Shown here piece after piece: positions 8,940 through 17,422 of a stretch of 64,000 nt of DNA. The stretch is from Actinoplanes utahensis (GTDB lineage: Bacteria > Actinomycetota > Actinomycetes > Mycobacteriales > Micromonosporaceae). The notes beneath the pieces are model-generated. The model had not been told where the DNA came from and did no database searches. It was given only the letters and a program-made list of their open reading frames with translations. Position 1 is the stretch's first letter, and each line of letters begins with the position of its first letter. Made by a program: the position numbers and the translations under genes. The stretch spans positions 1 to 64,000 of the forward strand of contig NZ_BOMZ01000026.1 of the NCBI RefSeq assembly GCF_016862455.1, in the 5' to 3' direction.

Positions 8940-9851
8940 ATGCTGCCGGACACCTTCACGCGGACCGTCGAGAACTGCTGGGGTGACGACGGCCGCCGCT
9001 GGCTCGCCCGGTTGCCGCTGGTCACCGCGGAGGTGATGCGCGACTGGGAGCTGGAGCCGGCCGGGTCCCTGCCGCTGAGCATGAACTGGGTGGGCCGGGT
9101 GCGCCGGGCGGACGGCACGACGGCGGTGCTCAAGCTCGGCGTTCCGGAGGCCGGCCATCTGGCGGACGAGGCGACCGCGCTGGAGTGCTTCGCCGGGCAC
9201 GGGGCGATCAGGGTGCTGGCCCGCGACGACGCCCGCGGCGCGCTGCTGCTGGAGGAGGCCCGGCCGGGCGAGCAGCTGCGCGGCCTCGTGCCGCACCGGG
9301 ATGCCGACGCGACCGCCGCCCTGATCGCCGTGGTGCGCCGGCTGCACCGGCCGGCGCCCGCCGGGGTGGCGCTGCCCGAGCTGTCCGGCCGGATCCGCTC
9401 GTTCCGTGACCATCTGGTGCGCTTCCCGGGCGACGACCCGATCCCCCGCCACCTGGTGCAACGGGCCGCCGGCCTGTTCGAGGAGCTGTGCGCGACGGCG
9501 ACCGGGCGGGTGGTGCTGCACGGCGACCTGCACCACGACAACGTGCTGTCCGCGGAGCGGGAGCCGTGGCTGGCGATCGACCCGCACGGGGTGATCGGCG
9601 ATCCGGGGTACGAGATCGGCGCGCTGCTCTACAACCCGGACCCGGAGGGCACCGACGACACCGTCCTCGCTTTCGCGGCGGCCCGGATCGAGCAGCTCGC
9701 CGACGGGCTCGGCATGCCGTACGAGCGGGTGCTGGCGTGGGGTTTCGTGCAGGCGGTGCTGTCCGAGGTGTGGACGTTCGAGGGCGACGGCGCGGTCACC
9801 GGCCGCCCGTTGCGTCTGGCCCTGCGGCTGGAGCCGCTGCTGCCCGGTTAG
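8940..9851 (+). CDS. aminoglycoside/hydroxyurea phosphotransferase-like kinase
   Basis: A 303-residue small-molecule kinase of the APH(6)/hydroxyurea kinase type. The catalytic loop is HGDLHHDNV (about residues 194-202) and the metal-binding motif is IDPHGVIGDPGYE (about 213-225). The N-lobe contains TTAVLKLG with the probable ATP-binding lysine. Named relatives phosphorylate streptomycin or hydroxyurea. Its place inside a sugar-uptake and amino-acid cluster suggests an amino-sugar kinase instead, since actinobacteria use APH-like folds for that job; this is inference. It ends 2 nt before the convergent hexosaminidase gene. Confidence 0.85.
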   Translation: MLPDTFTRTVENCWGDDGRRWLARLPLVTAEVMRDWELEPAGSLPLSMNWVGRVRRADGTTAVLKLGVPEAGHLADEATALECFAGHGAIRVLARDDARGALLLEEARPGEQLRGLVPHRDADATAALIAVVRRLHRPAPAGVALPELSGRIRSFRDHLVRFPGDDPIPRHLVQRAAGLFEELCATATGRVVLHGDLHHDNVLSAEREPWLAIDPHGVIGDPGYEIGALLYNPDPEGTDDTVLAFAAARIEQLADGLGMPYERVLAWGFVQAVLSEVWTFEGDGAVTGRPLRLALRLEPLLPG

Positions 9852-9853
9852 CG

Positions 9854-11263
9854 TCACCGCAGGTCCGCGGTCATCTCGCGGAGTTCGGCGAGACGATCGT
9901 CGAGGGTACGGGGATGGCCCGGCGCGTCCGGCCGGGCGTCCCACGGCCGCGGCCCGGACAGCGGCCGGTAGTTGACGCCGAGCGCGTCCAGGCGTGCCAG
10001 ATGGTCCGACAGCCGGGCGGAGAAGTCGGCGAAGTCACGCTCGGCCGGTCCCCACATCACCTCGGCGAACGCGCACAGCCGGGGGAACGCCATGTATTCG
10101 ACCCGCCGCAGCGACTCCATGTGCTCGGTCCAGATGTTCGCCTGCGCGCCGAGGACGAGCGGGTCGGCGGGCGGCTCGTAGTCGTGGACGTCCCGGAGGG
10201 TGAGCAGGGTGCCGACCGGCGTCGGCTCGTCCGGGTGGTCGGACTGCCGGTAGTCGAGGTAGAGCCGCACGTCGGGGCACGCGACGACCTGATGGCCGAC
10301 CCGGGCGGCGATCAGCGCCGGTTCGGTGCCGCGCCAGGCGGCGATCACCGCGCCGGGCGGGGCGCCACCGGCCAGGATCTCGTCCCAGCCGTAGACCCGG
10401 CGGCCCCGGGTCGCCAGGTGCGCGGCCATCTCGGCGGTGAACGCGGCCTGCAGCTCCCGGCCGCCGGGCCATTCCACGGTGGGGCACTCGTCACCGCCGA
10501 TGCCGATCAGCTCGGAGCCGAAGACGTCGCAGACGTGGTCGAGGACCTGCCGGCAGAAGTCCAGGGTGGCGGGTGTCAGGTTGAGCACGTGCTCGGAGAT
10601 GCCCCAGCCGGTCCGCACCGGACCGGCGAATCCGTTGCCGAGTTCCGGGTACGCCGCGATCGCCGCCTGCATGTGCCCGGGCATGTCCACCTCGGGCACC
10701 ACCGTGATGTGCCGGTCGGCCGCGTAGGAGACGATGCGGCGCAGGTCGGCGGTGGTGTAGAAGCCGCCGTGCGGGCGGCCGTCGTACCGGCCGTGGATCC
10801 GGGAGCCGAGCATGCTCTCGGCACGCCAGGAGCCCACCTCGGTCAGGCGCGGCCACCCCGGCACCTCGATGCGCCAGCCCTGGTCGTCGGTCAGGTGCAG
10901 GTGCAGCACGTTCAGCTTGTGGAAGGCGAGCAGGTCGACGAAGCGCAGCACGTCGTGCACCGGCATGAAGTGGCGGGCCACGTCGAGCAGCACGCCCCGC
11001 CAGCCGAACCGGGGCGCGTCCTCGATCCGCACCCGCTCGACCTCGCCCTCGACGGCGTCCACCGGCAGCAGGCGGCGCAGGGTCTGCCTGCCGTAGAAGA
11101 GCCCGGCCTCGGAACCGCCGGCCAGCTCCACCCGGTCGGACGTGCAGTCCAGGACGTAGCCCTCCCGGGGCAGGGACGGATCGATCCGGGCGTGCTCGTC
11201 GCCGGGCCGGACCGGCACGGTGCCGTGCTCCGCGCGTACCACCGCAAGGGGTTTGGGGATCAA
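9854..11263 (-). CDS. beta-N-acetylhexosaminidase, GH20
   Basis: A 469-residue GH20 glycosidase that should remove terminal GlcNAc or GalNAc. It opens with the typical LIPKP segment, then the pre-barrel domain, then the catalytic barrel with HLHLTDDQGWRIE, the VVPEVDMPGH segment, and the catalytic Asp-Glu pair in IGGDE at residues 258-259. WTEHM and ALGVNYRP close the substrate pocket. No signal peptide is visible, so it probably acts in the cytoplasm on imported oligosaccharides. The TTG start overlaps the upstream permease stop (TTGA), making it the last gene of the ABC operon. The frame remains open further upstream, but that part is a shadow of the permease. Confidence 0.92.
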   Translation of the reverse strand: MIPKPLAVVRAEHGTVPVRPGDEHARIDPSLPREGYVLDCTSDRVELAGGSEAGLFYGRQTLRRLLPVDAVEGEVERVRIEDAPRFGWRGVLLDVARHFMPVHDVLRFVDLLAFHKLNVLHLHLTDDQGWRIEVPGWPRLTEVGSWRAESMLGSRIHGRYDGRPHGGFYTTADLRRIVSYAADRHITVVPEVDMPGHMQAAIAAYPELGNGFAGPVRTGWGISEHVLNLTPATLDFCRQVLDHVCDVFGSELIGIGGDECPTVEWPGGRELQAAFTAEMAAHLATRGRRVYGWDEILAGGAPPGAVIAAWRGTEPALIAARVGHQVVACPDVRLYLDYRQSDHPDEPTPVGTLLTLRDVHDYEPPADPLVLGAQANIWTEHMESLRRVEYMAFPRLCAFAEVMWGPAERDFADFSARLSDHLARLDALGVNYRPLSGPRPWDARPDAPGHPRTLDDRLAELREMTADLR

Positions 11264-12099
11264 TCCTTCACCGCCCCGCCGAGGCCGGCCACCAGGCGCC
11301 GGCGCACCACCAGGAAGAAGATCAGCACCGGTACGGTCATCAGCGTCGACGCCGCCATGATCGCACCCCAGTCGTTCTCGTCGGGTTTGAAGAAGACCAG
11401 CAGCGCCATCGGCAGGGTCTGGAGGTCGGCTTCGCTGATGATGAAGGTACGCGCGAACAGGAAGTCGTTCCACGCGTGGATGAAGGAGAACACGCTGGTG
11501 GCGGCAAGTCCCGGGGCGACCAGCGGCAGCAGGATCCGCCACAGCACGGTGAACCGGCCCGCCCCGTCCAGCTGGGCCGCCTCGTCGAGCTCGTCGGGGA
11601 TCGCCTGCACGAAGCCGCGCAGCATCCAGATCGCGAACGGCAGGGTGAACGCGGTGTGCACCAGCACCAGCGACCCGAGGGTGTTCAGGCCGATCCCGGG
11701 CACCACCGTGCCGACGTCGCGGACCAGGAAGAACAGCGGGATGGTGAGCGCCTCGATCGGCACCATCTGGGCGATCAGGAAGGTGACCAGGATGGTGGTG
11801 CGGAACCGGAACCTGAACCGGGTCAGCGCGACCGCGGCCAGGAACGCGATCAGCCCGCTGATCAGCACCACGGCCAGCGCGACCAGGACGCTGTTGAGCA
11901 GGTAACGGCCGAAGTCGTTGACGGCCAGGACCCGGCGGAAGGCGTCCAGCGACGGCGCGAGCGTCCACGGCTTCTGGTCCAGGGACTGGATCTCCCCGGC
12001 CGGTTTCACCGCGGCCAGGACCATCCAGTAGATCGGGAAGACGGTGATCAGGGCGATCACCACGGCTGCCGCGTCGAGCAGCCGGCGGCCGGCTCTCAC
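11260..12099 (-). CDS. sugar ABC transporter permease, MalG type
   Basis: A 279-residue inner-membrane permease of a carbohydrate ABC importer (CUT1). About six hydrophobic helices, an N-terminal FPIYWMVLAAVKP segment typical of MalG-like proteins, and an EAA loop near DELDEAAQLDGAGR that docks the ATPase. The GTG start overlaps the stop of the MalF-type gene by 4 nt with GGGGGA upstream. No ATPase gene lies in the cluster, so the complex probably shares a general MsiK-like ATPase encoded elsewhere, as is usual in actinomycetes. Confidence 0.94.
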   Translation of the reverse strand: MRAGRRLLDAAAVVIALITVFPIYWMVLAAVKPAGEIQSLDQKPWTLAPSLDAFRRVLAVNDFGRYLLNSVLVALAVVLISGLIAFLAAVALTRFRFRFRTTILVTFLIAQMVPIEALTIPLFFLVRDVGTVVPGIGLNTLGSLVLVHTAFTLPFAIWMLRGFVQAIPDELDEAAQLDGAGRFTVLWRILLPLVAPGLAATSVFSFIHAWNDFLFARTFIISEADLQTLPMALLVFFKPDENDWGAIMAASTLMTVPVLIFFLVVRRRLVAGLGGAVKD

Positions 12100-12977
12100 A
12101 GTTGTTCCCCCGATCGGCGCAGGGCCCTGAGGTAGACGAGCGTGACGGCCAGCAGGATCAGCATCATGACCACGCCGATCGCGGCGCCGCGGCCGTACTC
12201 GCTGGAGGCGAAGGCCTGCTGGTAGGCGTACACGTTGAGGGTGAGGTTCTGACCGGCCAGGCCACCGCCGTGGGTCATCACGTAGATCTGGGTGAACACC
12301 TTGAAGTCCCAGATGATCGACTGGATGACCACGATCGCCAGGACCGGCCGCAGCATCGGCACCATGATCCGCCAGAAGGTGCGCCAGGCGCCCGACCCGT
12401 CCAGGGCGGCGGCCTCCAGCACCGACTTCGGGATCGCCTCGATGCCGGCGTACAGGGTGACCATCACGAACGGGAAGGACGCCCACACCACCACCGCGCC
12501 GACCAGGCCGAACGCGGTGTACCTGTCGTACATCCAGTTGAAGCCCTCGATGCCGAACAGCTGGTTGACGAAACCGAGGTCGGTGTCGAACAGGAACATC
12601 CAGGTGGTCGAGCCGGACACGGCCGGCACCGCCCAGGCGGCCAGCGCGGCCAGCGACAGCAGCAGCCGCGGGATCCGGCTCACCCTGGTCAGCAGCACCG
12701 CGAGCCCGGCGCCGACGGCCAGGGTGGCGAGCACGCAGGCGGCGGCGAACAGCACCGTCGCGCCCAGCACCGACCAGAACCGGTCGTCGCCGAACAGCCG
12801 GGTGTAGTTCTCCGCGCCGACGAACCGGGTCGGCCGGCCGCCGCTGACCTGTGCCTGGGTGAAGTCCAGCACGGAGAGCAGGCCGAGCTGGTACATCGGG
12901 TAGAGGAAGAGACCGCCGAGCACCACCGCGGCCGGCAGGAGCAGCCACAGCGGTGCCCGGGTGCGTACTCGGCTCAC
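12096..12977 (-). CDS. sugar ABC transporter permease, MalF type
   Basis: A 293-residue permease with an N-terminal helix (LWLLLPAAVVLGGLFL), the periplasmic-side loop containing GGRPTRFVGAENY, and the EAA-type motif ESVLEAAALDGSG-like at IPKSVLEAAALDG. It pairs with the downstream MalG-type permease. The GTG start at 12977 overlaps the binding-protein stop by 4 nt (GTGA). This tight coupling shows that the order is binding protein, MalF, MalG, hexosaminidase. Confidence 0.94.
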   Translation of the reverse strand: MSRVRTRAPLWLLLPAAVVLGGLFLYPMYQLGLLSVLDFTQAQVSGGRPTRFVGAENYTRLFGDDRFWSVLGATVLFAAACVLATLAVGAGLAVLLTRVSRIPRLLLSLAALAAWAVPAVSGSTTWMFLFDTDLGFVNQLFGIEGFNWMYDRYTAFGLVGAVVVWASFPFVMVTLYAGIEAIPKSVLEAAALDGSGAWRTFWRIMVPMLRPVLAIVVIQSIIWDFKVFTQIYVMTHGGGLAGQNLTLNVYAYQQAFASSEYGRGAAIGVVMMLILLAVTLVYLRALRRSGEQL

Positions 12978-14236
12978 TTCTTGAGGGCCTCGTCGATCAG
13001 CTTGGCGGCCTCGGTGGTGGCCTCGTCGACGGTCGCCTTGCCGGTCGCCACCTTCTGGATCATCGTGGGCAGCACCGCCGAGGCGTCGATCTTGCCCCAG
13101 CCCGGGTCCAGCGGGACGAACCTCGTACCGGCGTCGATGGTGTCGATGAACGGCTTGACGAAGGCGTCCTTGGCGGCGACCTCGGCGCTGGCGGACTTCA
13201 GGGTCGGCAGGTTGCCCATCGCGTCGTACATCTTCGTCTGGTACTTCTTGCCGGCCAGCAGCGTCAGGAAGTCGGCGGCCAGGGCCGGGCGCTGGGCGTT
13301 CTTCATGATGCCGAGGTTGTTGCCGCCCGCGAACGCCGGCGCGACCGAGCCCGCGGTGAGACCGGGCAGCGGCACGACCGCGTACTCACCCTTCGCGGCG
13401 CCCGCGTCGACGGCCGCCCGGTTGAAGTTGCCGAGGATGCCCATCGCCGCCTTGCCGCTGGCGAACAGCTCGACGGTCTTGCCGCCGGTCAGGTCGGCGC
13501 AGTTCTGCGGCGGGCAGTTGTCCGCGGCGATCAGGCCGGTGTACGCGGTCAGCCCGGCCCGCGACTGCGCCGAGTCGATCGAGGTGATGTCGCCGCCGTT
13601 GGCCCAGACGAACGGCAGCGCCCCGAAGGTGTACTTGCCGCCGACCGCGACCCCGAACATCTCCGGCTTGCGCGCCCGGACCGTCTTCGCCGTGGTGGCC
13701 AGCTCGGCGAGGGTGGCCGGCGGCTTCAGGCCGAGCTCGGTGAACACGTCGGTGCGGTAGTAGAGCGCCCGGACGCCGAGGTACCAGGGCACGCCGAGCA
13801 GGGTGCCCTGGTAGGTGGCACTGGCCTTGGCGTCGGCGGCCAGGTCGGCGCCCTCGGACCAGCCGGAGACGACCGGGCCGACGTCGGCGAGACCGCCGGC
13901 GACCGCGTACTCGGGCAGGTCGGTGTTGCCGTACTCGACGACGTCCGGCGCGCTGGCCGGGTCGTTGAAGGCGCCCTTGAACCGCTCGCTGCGGGTGTCC
14001 ACCGGGATGTACTGCACCTCGACCGAGGTCTCCGGGTGGGCCGCGGTGAACTCGGTGATCGCCTCCTTGACCACGGCCTCCTTCGGCGCCCGGTTGGGCT
14101 CGTCGAAGAGCCAGACCTTGAGGGCGCCGGTCGTCGGGCCGCCGCCGGAGGCGGTGGTGGCCGGGGCCGACGTGGAAGGGGCGCAGGCGGTCATCGTCAC
14201 AGCGAGGGCGGCGGCTGCCGCGAGTCGCAGTCTCAT
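12974..14236 (-). CDS. extracellular sugar-binding lipoprotein of ABC importer
   Basis: A 420-residue solute-binding protein. The N-terminus MRLRLAAAAALAVTMTAC is a lipoprotein signal with lipobox VTMTAC, so the mature protein is lipid-anchored outside the membrane. The body has the CUT1 binding-protein fold (LKVWLFDEPN, GVPWYLGVRALYYRTDVF, AAMGILGNFN). The ATG at 14236 has GGAG 7 nt upstream, better than the GTG two codons earlier. Substrate is unknown; the hexosaminidase in the same operon points to amino-sugar oligosaccharides. Paired ACGAAC/GTTCGT sites lie just upstream. Confidence 0.93.
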   Translation of the reverse strand: MRLRLAAAAALAVTMTACAPSTSAPATTASGGGPTTGALKVWLFDEPNRAPKEAVVKEAITEFTAAHPETSVEVQYIPVDTRSERFKGAFNDPASAPDVVEYGNTDLPEYAVAGGLADVGPVVSGWSEGADLAADAKASATYQGTLLGVPWYLGVRALYYRTDVFTELGLKPPATLAELATTAKTVRARKPEMFGVAVGGKYTFGALPFVWANGGDITSIDSAQSRAGLTAYTGLIAADNCPPQNCADLTGGKTVELFASGKAAMGILGNFNRAAVDAGAAKGEYAVVPLPGLTAGSVAPAFAGGNNLGIMKNAQRPALAADFLTLLAGKKYQTKMYDAMGNLPTLKSASAEVAAKDAFVKPFIDTIDAGTRFVPLDPGWGKIDASAVLPTMIQKVATGKATVDEATTEAAKLIDEALKK

Positions 14237-14249
14237 GTGCACACTCCAT

Positions 14250-14408
14250 ACGAACTAGGTTCGTTAATAGTTCGTTTCAGTGCGCCCTAGCGTGCGGCCC
14301 TCACCAGGCCGTCGTCAACCCTCGAATCTCCGTTTTAACGCCGGAAACAGGAACGTGACTTGACCGGGCGGCCACGGGTCGGACACGCTACGACGGCGAA
14401 TAACGAAC
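14250..14408. promoter_or_regulatory. repeated ACGAAC/GTTCGT sites between divergent operons
   Basis: ACGAAC-TAG-GTTCGT forms a palindrome at 14250-14264. A second GTTCGT is at 14270-14275 and a further ACGAAC at 14403-14408, just ahead of the divergent regulator gene. The arrangement suits an operator for both the ABC operon and the regulator operon. The best candidate to bind it is the regulator encoded at 14432-15730. It does not resemble the DasR box. Confidence 0.5.
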
Positions 14409-14431
14409 CACTTGAGAACGGGGCGGGCGAG

Positions 14432-15730
14432 ATGGTGATCGGATTGGTGCTGCACGCCGGTCACCGGGCCCGGTTCGAGGACGCGGCACGCACCCTCACC
14501 GGCGTCGAGTTCGCCTGGGCGGTCTACGAGCGGGAGGACGAGATCCGCGACCGGGTCGCCGGCCTGCTGCGCGAGCACCGGCCCGACGGCCTGCTGCTCG
14601 GTCTGGTGCCGTACGCCCGGGCCCGCGACCTGATCCCCGCCGACCTGCCGTTCACCGTCACCCGCTCGGCCGCCCTCGACCTGGCGCTGGCCTGGGCCCG
14701 GGCCCGCGGCAACGGCTGGCCCGCCACCCCGGTCAGCGTCGACACGTTCGCCGGCGAGACCGTCGACGAGGTGGCCGCCGCGCTCGGCCTGGACCGGACC
14801 GCGATCGCCGCGCTGCCGTTCGAGGCGGACCAGCCGATCAGCGAGGTCGTCGACTTCCACCGCGAGCAACTGGCCCGCACCGGCGCGCCGTACGTGATCA
14901 GCGTCCGGATGGGCGTCGCCGCCGCCCTCGACGGGCAGACCGCGGTCCTGCACGCCCTCGCCACCCCCGGCACCATCCGCGCCGACCTGCACGAGCTCGC
15001 CCTGCGGATCCGCAACAAACGGGCCGACGGGCAACGCTTCGCGGCCGGCCTGTTCCTGGTCGGGCGCCCGGAAGCCGGTGCCGACCTGGACCGCGCCCGG
15101 GTCGGCCTGCAACACCTGCTGCTCAACACCCCCGAGTTCGCCGAGGCCTGGATCGACCATCGCGGCAGCCGCGGGGTGCTGGTCTTCGCCCCCGCCGCCC
15201 TCTTCGAGACCGTCACCCACCAGTGGGTGGGACTGCCGGTGCTCGCCGAGGCCCGCGACACCCTCGGGGTCCGGGCGGTCGCCGGATTCGGCATCGGCGG
15301 ATCGGCCCGGCTCAGCGTCACCCTCGCCGAACGGGCCGCGGCCCGGGCCGAACAGGACGACGACCCCGGCGCCTACCTGTTCACCGCCGACGGGATGACG
15401 ATCGGGCCGATGGGGGCGACCGGGGTGCCGCTCGCCTACTCGTACCGGGAACACGGCGGCCTGGAGCACCTCGCCGCCCGGGCCGGCCTCAGCGCGGCCA
15501 CCCTGTCCCGGCTCGCCGCCATCGAGAAGAGCCTGGCGGGCCGCCCGCTCTCCCCCGGCGAACTCGCCCGCACCCTCGGCATCACCGACCCCAGCGGGCG
15601 CCGCCTGATCCGCAAACTCACCGCGGCCGACCTGGTCGAGGAGACCGGCAGCGCGCAGGAACACCGCAAAGGCCGCCCCACCCGCCTCTACCGGCTGACC
15701 ATCGCCGGCGCCCTGGAGACCGCCCGATGA
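14432..15730 (+). CDS. transcriptional regulator with C-terminal winged HTH
   Basis: A 432-residue protein. The N-terminal 150 residues look like a ligand-sensing domain (MVIGLVLHAGHRARFEDAA, PDGLLLGLVPYARARDL), loosely like PrpR-type sensors. The middle part (about 160-330) is unclassified. The last 80 residues hold a helix-turn-helix: LSPGELARTLGITDPSGRRL followed by KLTAADLVEETG. It is divergent from the ABC operon and its stop overlaps the amidohydrolase start by 4 nt, so it probably controls both. The start is uncertain because no strong ribosome site is visible; a TTG at 14360 would extend it. I cannot assign a family with confidence. Confidence 0.75.
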   Translation: MVIGLVLHAGHRARFEDAARTLTGVEFAWAVYEREDEIRDRVAGLLREHRPDGLLLGLVPYARARDLIPADLPFTVTRSAALDLALAWARARGNGWPATPVSVDTFAGETVDEVAAALGLDRTAIAALPFEADQPISEVVDFHREQLARTGAPYVISVRMGVAAALDGQTAVLHALATPGTIRADLHELALRIRNKRADGQRFAAGLFLVGRPEAGADLDRARVGLQHLLLNTPEFAEAWIDHRGSRGVLVFAPAALFETVTHQWVGLPVLAEARDTLGVRAVAGFGIGGSARLSVTLAERAAARAEQDDDPGAYLFTADGMTIGPMGATGVPLAYSYREHGGLEHLAARAGLSAATLSRLAAIEKSLAGRPLSPGELARTLGITDPSGRRLIRKLTAADLVEETGSAQEHRKGRPTRLYRLTIAGALETAR

Positions 15731-16926
15731 CCTGGGACCTGCTGCTGACCGGCGCGGAGCCCGGCGACATCGCGGTCCGGGGCGGCCGCATCGCCGCGGC
15801 CGGGCCGGACCTGCCCCGCGACGCGCACCGGATCATCGACGTCACCGGCCACCTGATCACCCCCGGCCTGATCGACGTGCACACCCACGTCGGACCCGGC
15901 TACTGGGGCATCGACCCCGACCCGGTCGCCTGGTACTCCGGCGTCACCACCTGGGTCGACGCCGGATCCGCGGGCGCCTACACGGTCGCCGGGCTGCGCC
16001 GGGTCGCCCAGACCACGTCGGTGCGGGTACGGGCGCTGCTCAACATCTCCGCCGTCGGGCTCGCCGGGCGCACCGGGGAGAGCCGCGACCTGGCCAACTG
16101 CGACGTGCCTCTGGCCGTCGACGCGATCCAGGCCAACCGGGACCTGTTCCACGGCATCAAGGTACGCATCGACCGGGAGACGGTCGGTGCCAACGGGGTC
16201 GAGCCGCTGCGGCGCGGGCTGGCCGCCGCCGAAACCTGCGGTGTGCCGGTGATGGTCCACATCGGTACCGCGCCGCCCACCCTCGACGACGTCCTCGACC
16301 TGCTCCGGCCCGGCGACCTGGTCACCCACTGCGCCAGCGGCATCGCCGCCCCGCTCGGCCCGGCGGTCCGCGCCGCAGCCGACCGGGGCGTGCTGCTCGA
16401 CCTGGGTCACGGCTCCGGCGGATTCGCCTTCGACGTCCTCGAAGCGCAACTCGACGCCGGGCTGCGGCCCTACACCGTCTCCACCGACCTGCACGCCCGC
16501 TCCCTGCACGGGCCGGTCTTCGACCTGCCCACCACGATGGCGAAACTGCTCGCCGTCGGCGTGCCGCTGCCCGAGGTGATCGCGGCGGTCACCACACACC
16601 CGGCGCGGGCACTGGATCTGCCCGGCGGCACGCTCACGGTCGGCGACCCCGCCGATTTCGCGATCTTCGAGGTACGGGCGGAGCCGCTCACCGTCGTCGA
16701 CGCGCACCGGCAGACCCGCACCTCGCCGGTCCGGCTGGTCAACGAGGCCACCTACGTCGCCGGCCGTCCCCTCCCGCCGCGGCTGCCCGCCCCACCGGCC
16801 CCGTGGATCCCGCTCACCGACGCCCAGCGCGCCGCCCTGACCCGGCGCGAGCGCGACATCCGTGCCCTGCTCGCCGCACCCCTGGTGGAGGCGGACGGCC
16901 TGGCCGAACAGTTCCCGAGACAGTGA
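15727..16926 (+). CDS. amidohydrolase/deacetylase-type metallohydrolase
   Basis: A 399-residue TIM-barrel amidohydrolase of the dihydroorotase/D-aminoacylase superfamily. Metal ligands are visible: HTH in DVHTHVGPG, a probable carbamylated lysine in HGIKVRI, His in VMVHIG and in VTHCASG, and Asp in VSTDLHA. The N- and C-terminal strands form the small beta domain (GGRIAAAGPDLP; GTLTVGDPADFAIFE). The reaction is probably deacylation of an N-acyl amino acid or amino sugar; the substrate is unknown. It is translationally coupled to the upstream regulator and followed 34 nt later by RidA. Confidence 0.87.
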   Translation: MTWDLLLTGAEPGDIAVRGGRIAAAGPDLPRDAHRIIDVTGHLITPGLIDVHTHVGPGYWGIDPDPVAWYSGVTTWVDAGSAGAYTVAGLRRVAQTTSVRVRALLNISAVGLAGRTGESRDLANCDVPLAVDAIQANRDLFHGIKVRIDRETVGANGVEPLRRGLAAAETCGVPVMVHIGTAPPTLDDVLDLLRPGDLVTHCASGIAAPLGPAVRAAADRGVLLDLGHGSGGFAFDVLEAQLDAGLRPYTVSTDLHARSLHGPVFDLPTTMAKLLAVGVPLPEVIAAVTTHPARALDLPGGTLTVGDPADFAIFEVRAEPLTVVDAHRQTRTSPVRLVNEATYVAGRPLPPRLPAPPAPWIPLTDAQRAALTRRERDIRALLAAPLVEADGLAEQFPRQ

Positions 16927-16960
16927 ACCTTTCCGAAACAGCGAACCGAGGAGAGACCCC

Positions 16961-17341
16961 ATGCCCAAGCGTGCCGTGATGACCGACAAGGCGGCGCCGC
17001 CCGGTGGCCCGTACTCGCACGCCGTCGTCGCCGGCGACACCATCTACCTGGCCGGGGCGGTCCCCGCACTGCCGGACGGCACCTGGGTGACCGGCGGCTT
17101 CGCCGAACAGGCGCACGCGGCGTTCCGCAACCTGGCCGCGGTCGCCGAGGCGGCCGGCTCCAGCCTGGACGACGCCGTCAAGATCGGTGTGTACCTGCGC
17201 GACTTCGACGACTTCCCGGCGATGAACGAGATCTACCGCGAATACATCAAGGGCGAGCACCTCCCGGTCCGCACCACCATCCCGGTGGCCCTGGTCGGCT
17301 TCGACATCGAGATCGACGCCGTCCTCTACACCGGCGCCTGA
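16961..17341 (+). CDS. RidA/YjgF family enamine/imine deaminase
   Basis: A 126-residue RidA-like protein. Relatives hydrolyse reactive 2-aminoacrylate-type enamines and imines released by PLP enzymes. GGPYSHAVVAGDTIYLAG and the substrate-binding arginine in LPVRTTIPV are present, and the length is that of the family. The ATG at 16961 follows GAGGAGAG; longer in-frame starts lie inside the amidohydrolase gene. Its presence fits well with the PLP-dependent deaminase in the same cluster, whose product would be an enamine. Confidence 0.92.
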   Translation: MPKRAVMTDKAAPPGGPYSHAVVAGDTIYLAGAVPALPDGTWVTGGFAEQAHAAFRNLAAVAEAAGSSLDDAVKIGVYLRDFDDFPAMNEIYREYIKGEHLPVRTTIPVALVGFDIEIDAVLYTGA

Positions 17342-17422
17342 GTCCCTTCGCCTGGCGCCGAGCCGGGCACACCGTTCTGAGGCGGCGGGTAACCGGGCAC
17401 TCTCCGGGGTAGAGCAACATCC

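Noticed and set aside
8940..9851. Annotation as an antibiotic resistance determinant
   Set aside because: Motifs match the fold but context is catabolic; substrate cannot be read from sequence.
9854..11968. Fusion of permease and hexosaminidase in one frame
   Set aside because: The upstream part is an off-frame reading of the permease; the permease's own frame is intact and ends 4 nt into the hexosaminidase start.
14234..14280. DasR operator upstream of the sugar ABC operon
   Set aside because: The DasR consensus (ACTGGTCTAGACCACT type) is not present; the palindrome here is ACGAAC/GTTCGT.
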